This document shows positions 53,732 to 62,614 of a stretch of 64,000 bases of DNA, one piece after another. A program made the position numbers and the translations under genes. Source of the stretch: an uncultured Flavobacteriales bacterium. GTDB taxonomy: Bacteria > Bacteroidota > Bacteroidia > Flavobacteriales_D > Crocinitomicaceae. How positions within the stretch are numbered: position 1 is the stretch's first letter; the number at the start of each line of letters is the position of its first letter. The stretch covers positions 220,579 through 284,578 of the forward strand of contig CALEIK010000024.1 in assembly GCA_937876195.1 (NCBI GenBank). The letters run 5' to 3'. The notes under the pieces were generated by a model. That model searched no databases, was not told the origin of the DNA, and worked only from the letters and a program-made list of their open reading frames with translations.

Positions 53732-54840
53732 TGAGTACCATGAAATTAGAACGTGTAATCATATCAGGAGGAGGAACCGGGGGACATATTTTTCCCGCCA
53801 TTGCTATTGCCGATGAAATTAAGCGTAGAAACCCAGAAGTGAATATTTTGTTTGTCGGTGCAATTGGTAAGATGGAAATGGAAAAAGTTCCTGAAGCTGG
53901 ATATGCCATTGAAGGATTGGAGATTGTAGGTTTCCAGCGAAAATTCACCTTGTCTAATTTTTTACTTCCTTTCAAAATCGTTAAAAGTTTACTGAAGGCG
54001 CGACGAATTTTGAAATCGTTCAAACCACAAGTCGTGATTGGAGTCGGAGGCTATGCCAGTGGACCGACATTAAAAGCAGCAACCTTATTGAAATTCCCAA
54101 CCTTGGTGCAAGAGCAAAACTCTTTCCCTGGAAAAACAAATAAAATTCTCGCGAAAAGCGTGACAAAAATGTGCGTTGCTTACGATGGATTAGAACGATT
54201 CTTCCCGCAAGAGAAAATTGTCTTCACTGGAAATCCAACCAGAAAGGAAATGGTGCGCATCGCTGGAAAGAAAGAGGAAGGATACGCATTCTACGACTTT
54301 GACAGCAGCAAAAAAACATTGCTCATTATCGGTGGAAGTTTAGGAGCGCGCACGCTGAATGAAAGTGTATTGAACAAATTGGACGAGTTGAAATCAAGCG
54401 ACGTTCAAGTGTTGTGGCAATGTGGAAAATTATACCATGAGCAATTAATGGCGCAACTTAGTTCATCGGAACTGGGGTCAATAAAAATGGTGCAGTTCAT
54501 TCAACGAATGGATTTAGCTTATGCGATAGCGGATGTCGTGATTTCCCGTGCTGGAGCAATTTCTGTATCGGAACTGTGTCTCGTGAAGAAACCAACCATA
54601 CTTGTACCTTCTCCAAACGTAGCAGAGGATCATCAAACCAAAAATGCCATGGCATTGGTCGATAAAAATGCAGCGGTGCTGGTAAAGGATGTAGACGCGA
54701 AAGAAACATTGATTCCAGCAGTACTTGAGTTATTGGGTAATGCATCCAAGCAAGCAGAATTGAGCAAGCAAATAGAAACCTTAGGTCGACCGAATGCAAC
54801 GAGCGATATTGTAGATGTCATTGAACAAATAGCGAATTAG
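53731..54840 (+). CDS. murG: UDP-GlcNAc:undecaprenyl-PP-MurNAc-pentapeptide GlcNAc transferase
   Basis: A 369-aa peripheral GT28 enzyme that converts lipid I to lipid II on the inner face of the membrane. SGGGTGGHIFPAIAIADE (residues 12-29) is the N-terminal glycine-rich loop, VIGVGGYASGPTLKAA the second, and LIIGGSLGARTLNESV plus SRAGAISVSELCLV form the UDP-GlcNAc site. Length is normal. One-base overlaps on both sides. Confidence 0.97.
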   Translation: MSTMKLERVIISGGGTGGHIFPAIAIADEIKRRNPEVNILFVGAIGKMEMEKVPEAGYAIEGLEIVGFQRKFTLSNFLLPFKIVKSLLKARRILKSFKPQVVIGVGGYASGPTLKAATLLKFPTLVQEQNSFPGKTNKILAKSVTKMCVAYDGLERFFPQEKIVFTGNPTRKEMVRIAGKKEEGYAFYDFDSSKKTLLIIGGSLGARTLNESVLNKLDELKSSDVQVLWQCGKLYHEQLMAQLSSSELGSIKMVQFIQRMDLAYAIADVVISRAGAISVSELCLVKKPTILVPSPNVAEDHQTKNAMALVDKNAAVLVKDVDAKETLIPAVLELLGNASKQAELSKQIETLGRPNATSDIVDVIEQIAN

Positions 54841-56216
54841 TGGAAGTACAACGCAAACATATTTCAACATTCAATCAAGCTTATTTTATAGGCGTGGGTG
54901 GAATTGGCATGTCTTCCTTGGCGCGTTATTTCATCCAAAAAGGCTGGAAAGTCGGTGGTTACGATAAAACGCGAACCAAACTGACAGACAAACTTCAGGA
55001 AGAAGGAATTGAAATACATTTTGAAGATTTAGGTCCCGAGTTACCCATTCAATTCAAAGACCGAGAAACGACAATGGTTATCTACACGCCAGCCGTTCAG
55101 CAGAACATGGGTGAGCTCCATTTTTTAATGCACAACGATTTCACTGTGATGAAAAGGGCAGAGGTGCTTGGGATGATTACGCGTGATTCGAAATCGCTAG
55201 CTGTGGCTGGAACGCACGGAAAAACGACAACAAGTTCTATGTTGGCGCATATATTGAATGAATCTTCCATGAAGTGCAGTGCATTTTTAGGGGGCATTTC
55301 AACGAATTTCAACTCCAATTTTATTGGCAGCAAGGACAGCAATTTAACGGTAGTGGAGGCGGACGAGTTCGATCGCTCCTTCCTGCAATTAAAGCCATTT
55401 GCATCTATTGTTACCACCACTGATGCCGATCACCTCGATATTTACCAGGACGACAGTAAATTTCAAGAAGGATTTCAGGCGTACGCCGCGTTGATCGATC
55501 AAAAGGGGTTTTTGGTGCAACACGTCAACGTTCAATTGCAACACCCAAACACTATTTCGTATGGTATGTTTACGAATGCCGATTTCTCAGGAGAAAACGG
55601 TCTTTTTGAGCAGGGAGAATTTAGCATCGATGTCAACACTCCTCAGGGAAAATGGGAACGGGTCGTTTTGGGATTGCCGGGAACGCACAATGCCGAGAAC
55701 GCACTGGCATGCATCGCTTTGTTGGTCAATTTGGGACTTACCGAAGCAGAAATTCGACACGGATTGAAAACATTTTTGGGGGTTAAGCGACGCTTTGAAT
55801 TTCATGTTCGCAACGAGGATTGCGTGTACATCGATGATTACGCGCATCATCCTACAGAAATTAAAGCATTGATCGATTCCGTTGAATTGCTCTACCCTCA
55901 CGCTAAAATTACCGCTGTTTTTCAACCGCATTTGTTCAGTCGAACTCGTGACTTTTTCGACGGATTCGCTGAGCAATTAAGTCGCGTTGACGAGATCATT
56001 TTATTGCCCATTTACCCAGCGCGAGAAGAGCCAATCGAAGGAATTACAAGTGATGCGTTGTGTGCAAAAATAAGTGCAGAAAAGAAATCTGTGTTATCAC
56101 CATCAGATGCTATTTCTTATGTCGCAAACACGAAGAACAAAGTCGTTTTGACCATTGGTGCGGGTGACATTGATTGTATTGTTGAACCGTTGAAAAACGC
56201 ATTGGAGAAGAGATGA
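54840..56216 (+). CDS. murC: UDP-MurNAc:L-alanine ligase
   Basis: A 458-aa Mur ligase that starts the stem peptide by adding L-Ala to UDP-MurNAc. FIGVGGIGMSSLARYF at 17-32 binds the nucleotide, the ATP loop VAGTHGKTTTSS is at 122-133, and DDYAHHPTEIKA is typical of MurC. Start is GTG at 54840, sharing one base with the murG stop. Overlaps ftsQ by 4 bp (ATGA). Confidence 0.97.
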   Translation: MEVQRKHISTFNQAYFIGVGGIGMSSLARYFIQKGWKVGGYDKTRTKLTDKLQEEGIEIHFEDLGPELPIQFKDRETTMVIYTPAVQQNMGELHFLMHNDFTVMKRAEVLGMITRDSKSLAVAGTHGKTTTSSMLAHILNESSMKCSAFLGGISTNFNSNFIGSKDSNLTVVEADEFDRSFLQLKPFASIVTTTDADHLDIYQDDSKFQEGFQAYAALIDQKGFLVQHVNVQLQHPNTISYGMFTNADFSGENGLFEQGEFSIDVNTPQGKWERVVLGLPGTHNAENALACIALLVNLGLTEAEIRHGLKTFLGVKRRFEFHVRNEDCVYIDDYAHHPTEIKALIDSVELLYPHAKITAVFQPHLFSRTRDFFDGFAEQLSRVDEIILLPIYPAREEPIEGITSDALCAKISAEKKSVLSPSDAISYVANTKNKVVLTIGAGDIDCIVEPLKNALEKR

Positions 56217-57019
56217 AAAAGTGGCTTAAAATAACGCTCTGGTCCCTATTTCTTATTGGAATGGTGGTCGTTGCAATTTTCATTAAGAAAGCCATGGATG
56301 AGCAATTGTTACCAGCACCCGAAATTAGTGTTCATGCCGAGGCGGAAGCTGCTTTTTTAACCAGTGCTGAAATTTTAGAGCGACTTCAAGATGCGCGATT
56401 GATCTTTGAAGGACAGAAACGCGATGAATTGAACATCGAGGAGGTCGAAAAATTCATTAAAGGCATTTCACAAGTAAAAGAAGTCGAAGTTTTTCAATCA
56501 ATTGACGGTGCTTGGAGAGTAGATATTACCATGCGAAAACCGATTGCGAGAATTTTCAACAATTTTGAGGAGACTTTCTACCTCGATTCGGAAGGAAATG
56601 TGGTGCAAATTTCACCCAATCATACGGCGCGTGTGCTAGTGGTAACGGGCGATGTGAAAGATCGACTAAACTCTGTTTCTGTACTAGAAATTATTAACAA
56701 TGATTCCTTAATAAGTATTCGAAAGTTAGATGATATCTATCGAATTTCCGCTTATGTTTGTAACGATCCATTATTCCATTCGTTGATTGGACAAATTCAC
56801 CTAAATAGGAATGGTGATTTCGTTTTAATACCGTTGGTTGGGGATCAGGAAATAATCTTTGGTTCTGCGTTTTCAGAGCAAGAAGTTAAAGACAAGTTTA
56901 AAAAATTAGAGATTTTTTACAAAGAGGCGATGCCCTTTGAAGGTTGGCAAACCTACGAAGCGATAAACCTCAAGTTTGATGGTCAGGTAGTTTGCAAGAA
57001 AAAAAATACCAATGAGTAA
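56213..57019 (+). CDS. ftsQ: Cell division protein FtsQ
   Basis: A 268-aa bitopic protein: short cytoplasmic start, membrane helix at about 6-24, then a POTRA-like region (ILERLQDARLIFEG, VEKFIKGISQVKEVEVFQ, WRVDITMRKPIARI) and a beta domain. It connects FtsL and other late divisome proteins in the periplasm. The family diverges strongly, so order between murC and ftsA adds weight. Overlaps ftsA by 8 bp. Confidence 0.92.
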   Translation: MKKWLKITLWSLFLIGMVVVAIFIKKAMDEQLLPAPEISVHAEAEAAFLTSAEILERLQDARLIFEGQKRDELNIEEVEKFIKGISQVKEVEVFQSIDGAWRVDITMRKPIARIFNNFEETFYLDSEGNVVQISPNHTARVLVVTGDVKDRLNSVSVLEIINNDSLISIRKLDDIYRISAYVCNDPLFHSLIGQIHLNRNGDFVLIPLVGDQEIIFGSAFSEQEVKDKFKKLEIFYKEAMPFEGWQTYEAINLKFDGQVVCKKKNTNE

Positions 57020-58295
57020 GATAATTGTAGGATTAGATATTGGAACAACGAAAATAGCTTGTTTCGTAGGACGTAAAAACGAGCACGGCAAGATTGAAAT
57101 TTTATCCATGGGTAAAACGGAATCTCTTGGCGTGATGCGCGGTATGGTGTCGAATATCGATAAAACGATTGAATCCATCAAAGGTGCTGTCGAAGAAGCA
57201 GAAGAGCGTATTGAGGGAGATTTGAAAATCAACTCAGTGAACGTTGGTATTGCAGGACAGCACATCAAAAGTATTCAACATAGAGGAATTTATACACGTA
57301 CGAATTTAGAATCAGAAATTGCACAAATTGACATCGATAAATTGGTGGACGATATGTACAAGTTGGCAATGCCTCCTGGCGAACAAATCATTACCGTGCT
57401 TCCACAAGAGTACATTATTGACAATGAGCAAGGAATCAAAGACCCAATCGGTATGTCAGGAGTGCGTTTGGAAGCGAATTTCCACATCATTACTGGAAAC
57501 GTTGGCGCATCGATGAACATTCACAAATGTGTGGAGCGTTCAGGCTTAAACGTGAAGAACATTATTCTCGAACCAATTGCATCCGCAGATGCTGTTTTGA
57601 CGGAAGAAGAGAAAGAAGCAGGTGTCGTTTTAGTCGACATAGGTGGTGGAACAACTGATATTGCCATCTTTCACGAAGGAATAATTCGCCATACGGCTGT
57701 AATACCTTTCGGTGGAAACGTTATAACAGAAGATATCAAGGAAGGATGTACTATCATGAGGCGAAAAGCGGAAATGGTGAAACAACAATTTGGATCTGCT
57801 GTGGCGAGCGAGACACAAGAGAATGTCGTGGTTTCGATTCCAGGATTAAAAGGTCGACCAGCACGTGAAATTACTTTGCGCAACTTGGCGAGCATTATTC
57901 AAGCGAGAATGGAAGAAATCATCGAATTGGTGCATTTTGAGATTAAAAATTCTGGATACGAAAAGAAATTAATTGCTGGAATTGTCGTGACAGGTGGTGG
58001 AGCACAACTCGATCACATCACACAATTGTTTGAATACGTAACGGGAATGGATACACGAATTGGATATCCAACGGAACATTTGGCAAATACCAACAACGAA
58101 TCTATCAAAAGCCCGATGTATGCAACGGGAATAGGACTAGTATTGAAAGGATTTGAAGATTACGAAAAGCAAAACATTGCAGTTCCAGAAGCGGCGAGCA
58201 CTGGAAATGTAAAAACGCATTCTGAAAAAACACGTGGATCATTTTTTGACACCATCATTCAGAAAAGCAAAAACTGGTTCGCTGAAGAAGATTAA
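57012..58295 (+). CDS. ftsA: Cell division protein FtsA
   Basis: A 427-aa actin-like ATPase that tethers FtsZ filaments to the membrane. Phosphate loops GLDIGTTKIACFVG at residues 8-21 and VLVDIGGGTTDIAIF near 203-217, and adenosine motif IVVTGGGAQLDHI are clear. The C-terminal tail (SFFDTIIQKSKNWFAEED) is amphipathic, as needed for membrane binding. A 41-bp gap to ftsZ is the largest spacing in the operon. Confidence 0.96.
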   Translation: MSKIIVGLDIGTTKIACFVGRKNEHGKIEILSMGKTESLGVMRGMVSNIDKTIESIKGAVEEAEERIEGDLKINSVNVGIAGQHIKSIQHRGIYTRTNLESEIAQIDIDKLVDDMYKLAMPPGEQIITVLPQEYIIDNEQGIKDPIGMSGVRLEANFHIITGNVGASMNIHKCVERSGLNVKNIILEPIASADAVLTEEEKEAGVVLVDIGGGTTDIAIFHEGIIRHTAVIPFGGNVITEDIKEGCTIMRRKAEMVKQQFGSAVASETQENVVVSIPGLKGRPAREITLRNLASIIQARMEEIIELVHFEIKNSGYEKKLIAGIVVTGGGAQLDHITQLFEYVTGMDTRIGYPTEHLANTNNESIKSPMYATGIGLVLKGFEDYEKQNIAVPEAASTGNVKTHSEKTRGSFFDTIIQKSKNWFAEED

Positions 58296-58336
58296 ACAAG
58301 AAAGTAAAACGACAACAACTAATAAAATAAATAAGT

Positions 58337-59890
58337 ATGGAATTTGATTTGCCAAAAGATAGTACGTCATCAATCATTAAGGTGATTGGCGTAGGAGGTG
58401 GCGGTGGAAACGCGGTTAACCACATGTACAACGAAGGTATCAAAGGAGTGGATTTTGTAGTATGTAATACAGACTTACAAGCATTAGAAATTTCTCCTGT
58501 TCCTCATAAAATTCAATTGGGACCATCACTTACTGAAGGTCGTGGTGCTGGATCTTTACCAGAAATTGGAAAGAATGCAGCCGTTGAAAATATAGATGAA
58601 ATTCGCGAGTACCTAAGCAAAGACACTAAAATGGTGTTCGTTACTGCTGGTATGGGTGGTGGAACTGGAACGGGTGCAGCACCTGTCATTGCTCAAGTAG
58701 CAAAGGAAATGGGAATTTTAACTGTGGGAATTGTCACAGTACCATTCAATTTTGAAGGCCGAAAACGTAGAGTGCAAGCCGAAGAAGGTTTGGCTGCGAT
58801 GCGTGCGAATGTGGACACCTTGTTGGTGATCAACAACGAGCGTTTACGTGAAATTACGGGAAATTTGTCCGTAGGTCAAGCATTTGCACAGGCAGATAAC
58901 GTATTGGCGGTTGCTGCCAAAGGAATTGCGGAAGTTATTGCAGTTACAGGAGCAATCAATGTCGATTTTAACGATGTCAGCACCGTAATGCGCAACAGTG
59001 GAGTCGCAATTATGGGTAGCGCAACGGCAGAAGGAGATAACAGAGCATTGAAAGCAGTTGAGAAGGCATTGGAATCACCATTGTTGAATGATAACGATAT
59101 CAGCGGTGCAGAATATGTATTATTGAACATTGCGTACGGCGACAAAGAAGTATTGATGGATGAGATCACGGAAATCACAGACTTCATTCAAGATGCAGCA
59201 GGTTCGACAGCAGACGTTATTTTTGGACATGCACAAGACCTTTCATTGGGTGAGAAATTGAGCGTAACAGTCATTGCAACAGGATTTGATTCTACTCCTT
59301 TAACAGGATTCGAAAAAGCACCTGAAAAACAAGTTTCTTCGTTGAATGAAGAGCACAAAAATGAAATTAAAGCACCGTTGTCTTCTCCAACGCAACAAAA
59401 TCCTTGGTCAAAAGCAAAGGAAGTAGAGGATACACAGGAAGCACCATTTTTGAAGCAAACAGATGAGGTGGCTCAACCTTCTTGGGCAGCGAAAACTGAA
59501 GCTGAAGAGCAAAAAGAAATGACTTTTGACTGGGATGCAAACAATGATAACTCGGAAGAGGAGATCATCACACGCGTTGAATTGAAAGACGAAGGGCAAG
59601 TTGAAATGGATTTAGAAAAATCCGCTGCGAAGGAAGTTTTATCACCAGAGCAACAACAAAAGCGCAACCAAGAGCGATTGTCGAGAATTCAAGAGTATAC
59701 CATGAAACTGAAAAAGGCAGATGGTATTCAAGAATTTGAAAACGAGCCAGCTTATGTGCGTAGAAACATCCAACTGGATGATTCAACACCAAGTTCTGAA
59801 GAGAAAACAGGAAGGTTTAGTGTTTCAAAAGACGAAGACGGAACAACACTGAACAGCAATAATTCATTTTTACACGACAACGTAGACTAA
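58337..59890 (+). CDS. ftsZ: Cell division protein FtsZ
   Basis: A 517-aa tubulin-like GTPase forming the division ring. Nucleotide motifs: GVGGGGGNAVNHM (18-30) and the tubulin signature GGGTGTG at 107-113; the T7 loop NVDFNDVSTVM is near 209-219. The globular part ends at about residue 325, and a roughly 180-residue acidic linker follows, longer than in E. coli. The end SFLHDNVD is the conserved C-terminal peptide of flavobacterial FtsZ, the likely docking site for FtsA. Shares one base with yqeY. Confidence 0.98.
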   Translation: MEFDLPKDSTSSIIKVIGVGGGGGNAVNHMYNEGIKGVDFVVCNTDLQALEISPVPHKIQLGPSLTEGRGAGSLPEIGKNAAVENIDEIREYLSKDTKMVFVTAGMGGGTGTGAAPVIAQVAKEMGILTVGIVTVPFNFEGRKRRVQAEEGLAAMRANVDTLLVINNERLREITGNLSVGQAFAQADNVLAVAAKGIAEVIAVTGAINVDFNDVSTVMRNSGVAIMGSATAEGDNRALKAVEKALESPLLNDNDISGAEYVLLNIAYGDKEVLMDEITEITDFIQDAAGSTADVIFGHAQDLSLGEKLSVTVIATGFDSTPLTGFEKAPEKQVSSLNEEHKNEIKAPLSSPTQQNPWSKAKEVEDTQEAPFLKQTDEVAQPSWAAKTEAEEQKEMTFDWDANNDNSEEEIITRVELKDEGQVEMDLEKSAAKEVLSPEQQQKRNQERLSRIQEYTMKLKKADGIQEFENEPAYVRRNIQLDDSTPSSEEKTGRFSVSKDEDGTTLNSNNSFLHDNVD

Positions 59891-60336
59891 TGAGCTTTAT
59901 AGATATAATCAATGCGGACATTAAGTCGGCAATGCTAGCGAAGGAGAAGGAGAAATTAGCCGCATTGCGGGACATCAAATCCAAACTTTTGCTAGAAGCA
60001 ACTTCTGGAAGCGGTGAAGTCACCGAAGAAGCAGCAATGAAAATTGTGATGAAGTTGCACAAGCAGCGCATTGAAACCTACGATTTATACATGAAGGAGG
60101 GGAGAGAAGATCTTGCCAAGGATGAGAAAGACCAAGCAGAGGTGATTGCAGTTTACTTACCTAAAATGATGTCAGAAGCGGAAATCAAAGCGGAGGTGGA
60201 AGCGACCATTGCAGCAGTCGGTGCATCAGGTCCACAAGACATGGGAAAAGTGATGGGCGCGCTATCAGGAAAACTAGCTGGTAAAGCCGACGGAAAAGTC
60301 ATTGCAAATACGGTGAAAGCCTTGTTGAATAATTGA
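59890..60336 (+). CDS. GatB/YqeY domain protein
   Basis: A 148-aa helical protein of the YqeY family, which is related to the tail domain of the tRNA-dependent amidotransferase subunit GatB. Family features: IINADIKSAMLAKEKEKLAALRDIKS at the start, QRIETYDLYMKEGREDLAKDEKDQ and GKVMGALSGKLAGKADGKVI at the end. A role in tRNA metabolism is assumed for the family but not proven. Last gene of the dcw operon, sharing one base with ftsZ and followed by a terminator. Confidence 0.93.
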   Translation: MSFIDIINADIKSAMLAKEKEKLAALRDIKSKLLLEATSGSGEVTEEAAMKIVMKLHKQRIETYDLYMKEGREDLAKDEKDQAEVIAVYLPKMMSEAEIKAEVEATIAAVGASGPQDMGKVMGALSGKLAGKADGKVIANTVKALLNN

Positions 60337-60358
60337 ATCCCTCAAAACAATTGAGCTT

Positions 60359-60390
60359 GCGCCAATGACCTAGGTCGTTGGCGTTTTTTT
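60359..60390 (+). terminator. Terminator of the dcw operon
   Basis: CGCCAA-T-GACC/GGTC-G-TTGGCG hairpin followed by seven T, starting 23 bp after the yqeY stop. Beyond it, TAATTTTG at 60470-60477 fits a -7 element for the following genes, but no well-spaced TTG is present. Confidence 0.88.
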
Positions 60391-60500
60391 GTGGATGGAA
60401 GGGAAAGAACTCACGTTTCATTCGATAAACCCTTCAATGCGAGAATGAAAATGTCCTTTTTCGGATGGATAATTTTGTTATATTTAAGAAAAATAGTAAC

Positions 60501-60555
60501 CCCTAAAATGAGACCTATACACCCAAAATCGGAATGCTTTGTCTCATTTTATGGG
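60501..60555. repeat. Long inverted repeat just left of the first cassette
   Basis: CCC-TAAAATGAGAC (60501-60514) pairs with GTCTCATTTTA-TGGG (60541-60555), leaving one bulged base and a 26-nt loop. It ends 12 bp before the GTTATGC boundary at 60568. It may belong to the insertion site of the array. It is not a standard attC because the spacers on its two sides are unequal. Confidence 0.6.
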
Positions 60556-60600
60556 ACATATAAATAAGTTATGCGTAATTCACCACAACAAAGAAACATT

Positions 60601-61047
60601 ATGAAACGAAAAATAATAGCTTTATCTATACCTCTTATTTTTTCGGCTTGTGGAGTTCCACAAGATGATTACGATAAATTAAAACTAGAGAAAGAAGCAC
60701 TAGAAGAAAAATTGCAAGATTCCGAATTCGAAATCTCCAATCTAAAACAACAAAATGACGATTTACTTGAGGAAAAACGACAAATAGAAATTGAGAAAAA
60801 CAGAACACCATTTGTTACGGAAAATCAAGCTTTGGGCTATATTAAGGATTACTATGATTTCTATGATAGTGATGTTGATTACAGAAATGTTCGCCTTAGA
60901 AGGCTCGAAGACAATGTATTTACTGTTTCACTAGAGGAATGCTCAAAAAAAGGAAGCTTTAGTAACAATGATTTCTTCTGGACAGCACGAATTAAGCAGT
61001 TGACGGTGAATAATGATGGAACCTACAAATTACAACTAAGTAGATAA
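60601..61047 (+). CDS. Coiled-coil lipoprotein, 148 aa
   Basis: Residues 1-17 are a lipoprotein signal (IPLIFSAC, Cys17). Residues about 23-65 form a coiled coil (YDKLKLEKEALEEKLQDSE and following Glu/Lys/Leu heptads). The C-terminal about 75 residues are a small alpha/beta domain (LGYIKDYYDFYDSDVDY, FTVSLEECSKKGSF). Not recognised as a known family. The start is set at ATG 60601, where the signal peptide begins. First gene in the cassette; an AATAACAA-containing spacer of 16 bp precedes the next gene. Confidence 0.75.
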   Translation: MKRKIIALSIPLIFSACGVPQDDYDKLKLEKEALEEKLQDSEFEISNLKQQNDDLLEEKRQIEIEKNRTPFVTENQALGYIKDYYDFYDSDVDYRNVRLRRLEDNVFTVSLEECSKKGSFSNNDFFWTARIKQLTVNNDGTYKLQLSR

Positions 61048-61063
61048 AATAATAACAAGCTAT

Positions 61064-61498
61064 ATGAAAATCTTCCTATTCGCAATACTCTTGGCTTCAT
61101 CAGGATTACTTTATGGTCAATATACAATAAAAGAATATGATAAAAATGATAATGAGATAGGGTCGCCAACAATTAACGAAAAAGATACTCTTGAATTTAC
61201 CATTGCTTATGATGAATTATTTGATAAGTATTACTTCGGTATTGGTAGAAGTGACCCAAAGGAATTAGATCCGATTTATGAAAACAATTTCCTTGATACT
61301 CCCGAAATAACATTTGGAAATGACGAAGCCCTTTATTTCAGAATAGCCTACCCTACTGGTAACACATATAGAGTTTCTATTTTTGACAATCCTTTTGATG
61401 AAGAAGGTTTTAAAGTGTACTTAACAGACTTAGAAAATGAAAATTATTTGGTTTACAGAGGCCAACTTAAATTGAACTTCACATACTACAATAGATAA
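61064..61498 (+). CDS. Secreted protein, 144 aa
   Basis: A signal peptide (residues 1-18, SSGLLYG-Q) is followed by a probably all-beta domain of about 125 residues rich in Asp, Tyr and Phe. No family recognised. Preceded and followed by short spacers with a shared AATAACAA element. Likely periplasmic or exported. Confidence 0.7.
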   Translation: MKIFLFAILLASSGLLYGQYTIKEYDKNDNEIGSPTINEKDTLEFTIAYDELFDKYYFGIGRSDPKELDPIYENNFLDTPEITFGNDEALYFRIAYPTGNTYRVSIFDNPFDEEGFKVYLTDLENENYLVYRGQLKLNFTYYNR

Positions 61499-61524
61499 TT
61501 TTTAAATACAAAAATAACAACCAT

Positions 61525-62019
61525 ATGCTTCGAATAATTGCTGTAGCAGTCTTACTTTTCTTTATTGCTTCATGTAACTCTCCTCAAATAGAAGATAGTA
61601 AATCAAAGCCTACTATTTCACAGCGAAAAAAAACCGAAAATGAATTACTGAAAAAAGAATCGTCCGAATACGATGTAGATAACCGTTTTAATCAGTGTGT
61701 ACAAGAAAATTCCTGTTCAGTTTGTTTTGAAGAATGCTCTGTTCGCGCAATAAAAGAATGGAGAGATGAAATGAATAAATACTATTCCCTATTGCTTGAT
61801 AGCCTAGATAAACCCTCAAAACAAAAATTGATTTTAGCCCAAAAAAAATGGTTAGAATTCTCAGAATTAGAACTTCAATTTAGCAATGAATTTTACGGTA
61901 ATATGGATGGGACAATATGGAACGGAGTAGGTCTTGGACAGTCAAAGGAAAAAATAAAAAGCAGAGCGTTAAATTTAAAAGCTCATTATGAAGCCATAAC
62001 AGGCGATGCAATAAGGTAA
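61525..62019 (+). CDS. DUF1311/LprI-like lipoprotein, 164 aa
   Basis: Lipoprotein signal at 1-17 (LLFFIASC, Cys17), then a linker, then a helical domain resembling DUF1311, the fold of the lysozyme inhibitor LprI: DEMNKYYSLLLDSLDKPSKQ, LILAQKKWLEFSELELQ and a closing helix RALNLKAHYEAI. Four Cys in the middle (CVQENSCSVCFEEC) may form disulfides. Inhibition of lysozyme is possible by family resemblance only. Third gene of cassette 1. Confidence 0.72.
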   Translation: MLRIIAVAVLLFFIASCNSPQIEDSKSKPTISQRKKTENELLKKESSEYDVDNRFNQCVQENSCSVCFEECSVRAIKEWRDEMNKYYSLLLDSLDKPSKQKLILAQKKWLEFSELELQFSNEFYGNMDGTIWNGVGLGQSKEKIKSRALNLKAHYEAITGDAIR

Positions 62020-62047
62020 ATGTTAACCCAATAAATAAATGACTAAC

Positions 62048-62521
62048 ATGAAAACAATTTTGACATTTGCAGTTTTGACATTTGCAATAGCGTCTCTTGC
62101 ACAAACAAATGCCCATCTTCCTTTAAAATCATTCAGTTTTGATTTTGTTTCGGTAAACATAAAAGATAGTGTAGATTCTCCATACCAAGAAACAGGGCAA
62201 TTCAATGGGGTTGGGGAAATTCAAATCTACAGTGATTCGATTACCATTACATGGTCTAATAATTGGGAATGTGGTACTTATAGACTTTTTGTTGATACTG
62301 CAACATATCAAAAGTACGAATATGGTGATCGTCTAGAATGGTTGTCTTTTTATTCAGTACGGTCAAAAGGTTATCATCAAGTTGATGGCTTAATAACATT
62401 GGTTGATGGTAATGATTTGAATGAAGGAAGTTATATTGACATAATTTTCGATACAAAATTTACTGAAGCAGGCTGGGCGCGACAACGGAGAATGTATGTT
62501 GATATAAAACCAATTAGATAA
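62048..62521 (+). CDS. Secreted protein, 157 aa
   Basis: A signal peptide (TILTFAVLTFAIASLAQ) precedes a beta-rich domain with alternating strands (GVGEIQIYSDSITITWSNN, RLFVDTATYQKYEYGDRLEW). I place the start at ATG 62048; another ATG lies 9 bp upstream. No known family. Last gene of cassette 1; its stop is directly followed by the attC-like element. Confidence 0.7.
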   Translation: MKTILTFAVLTFAIASLAQTNAHLPLKSFSFDFVSVNIKDSVDSPYQETGQFNGVGEIQIYSDSITITWSNNWECGTYRLFVDTATYQKYEYGDRLEWLSFYSVRSKGYHQVDGLITLVDGNDLNEGSYIDIIFDTKFTEAGWARQRRMYVDIKPIR

Positions 62522-62524
62522 TAC

Positions 62525-62602
62525 GCATAACAACAAACAAGCGCAAGCGGCAAACGTACTGTGTTTGTTAGCCGCCTAGCGCCTGTTTGTGGGCCGTTAG
62601 CC
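62525..62602 (+). repeat. attC-like recombination site 1
   Basis: 78 bp from R'' GCATAAC (62525-62531) to R' GTTAGCC (62596-62602). Inside, ACAAACAAGCGC and AGCGGC on the left pair with GCCGCC and AGCGCCTGTTTGT on the right, with one mismatch and extrahelical bases; the tip has CAAAC/GTTTG. The layout RYYYAAC-hairpin-GTTRRRY is that of integron attC sites. Confidence 0.7.
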
Positions 62603-62614
62603 TTTATTTAAAAA

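Larger units (their letters stand above)
60569..62596 (+). mobile_element. Integron-type cassette 1 (four small exported proteins)
   Basis: Left boundary G/TTATGC at 60568-60574, right boundary in the attC core GTTAGCC at 62596. The first 10 nt (GTTATGCGTA, 60568-60577) are exactly complementary to TACGCATAAC at 62522-62531, which contains the R'' box of the attC at the other end. This is what a circular cassette opened at its attC would give. About 2.0 kb with four genes on one strand, which is long for a cassette. DNA looks more AT-rich than the dcw operon. Confidence 0.65.

Noticed and set aside
60501..60574. A third canonical attC site
   Set aside because: The stem is good, but the spacer between R-type box and stem is 0 nt on the left and 12 nt on the right, and no matching cassette start is seen upstream. 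Kept only as an unexplained inverted repeat.
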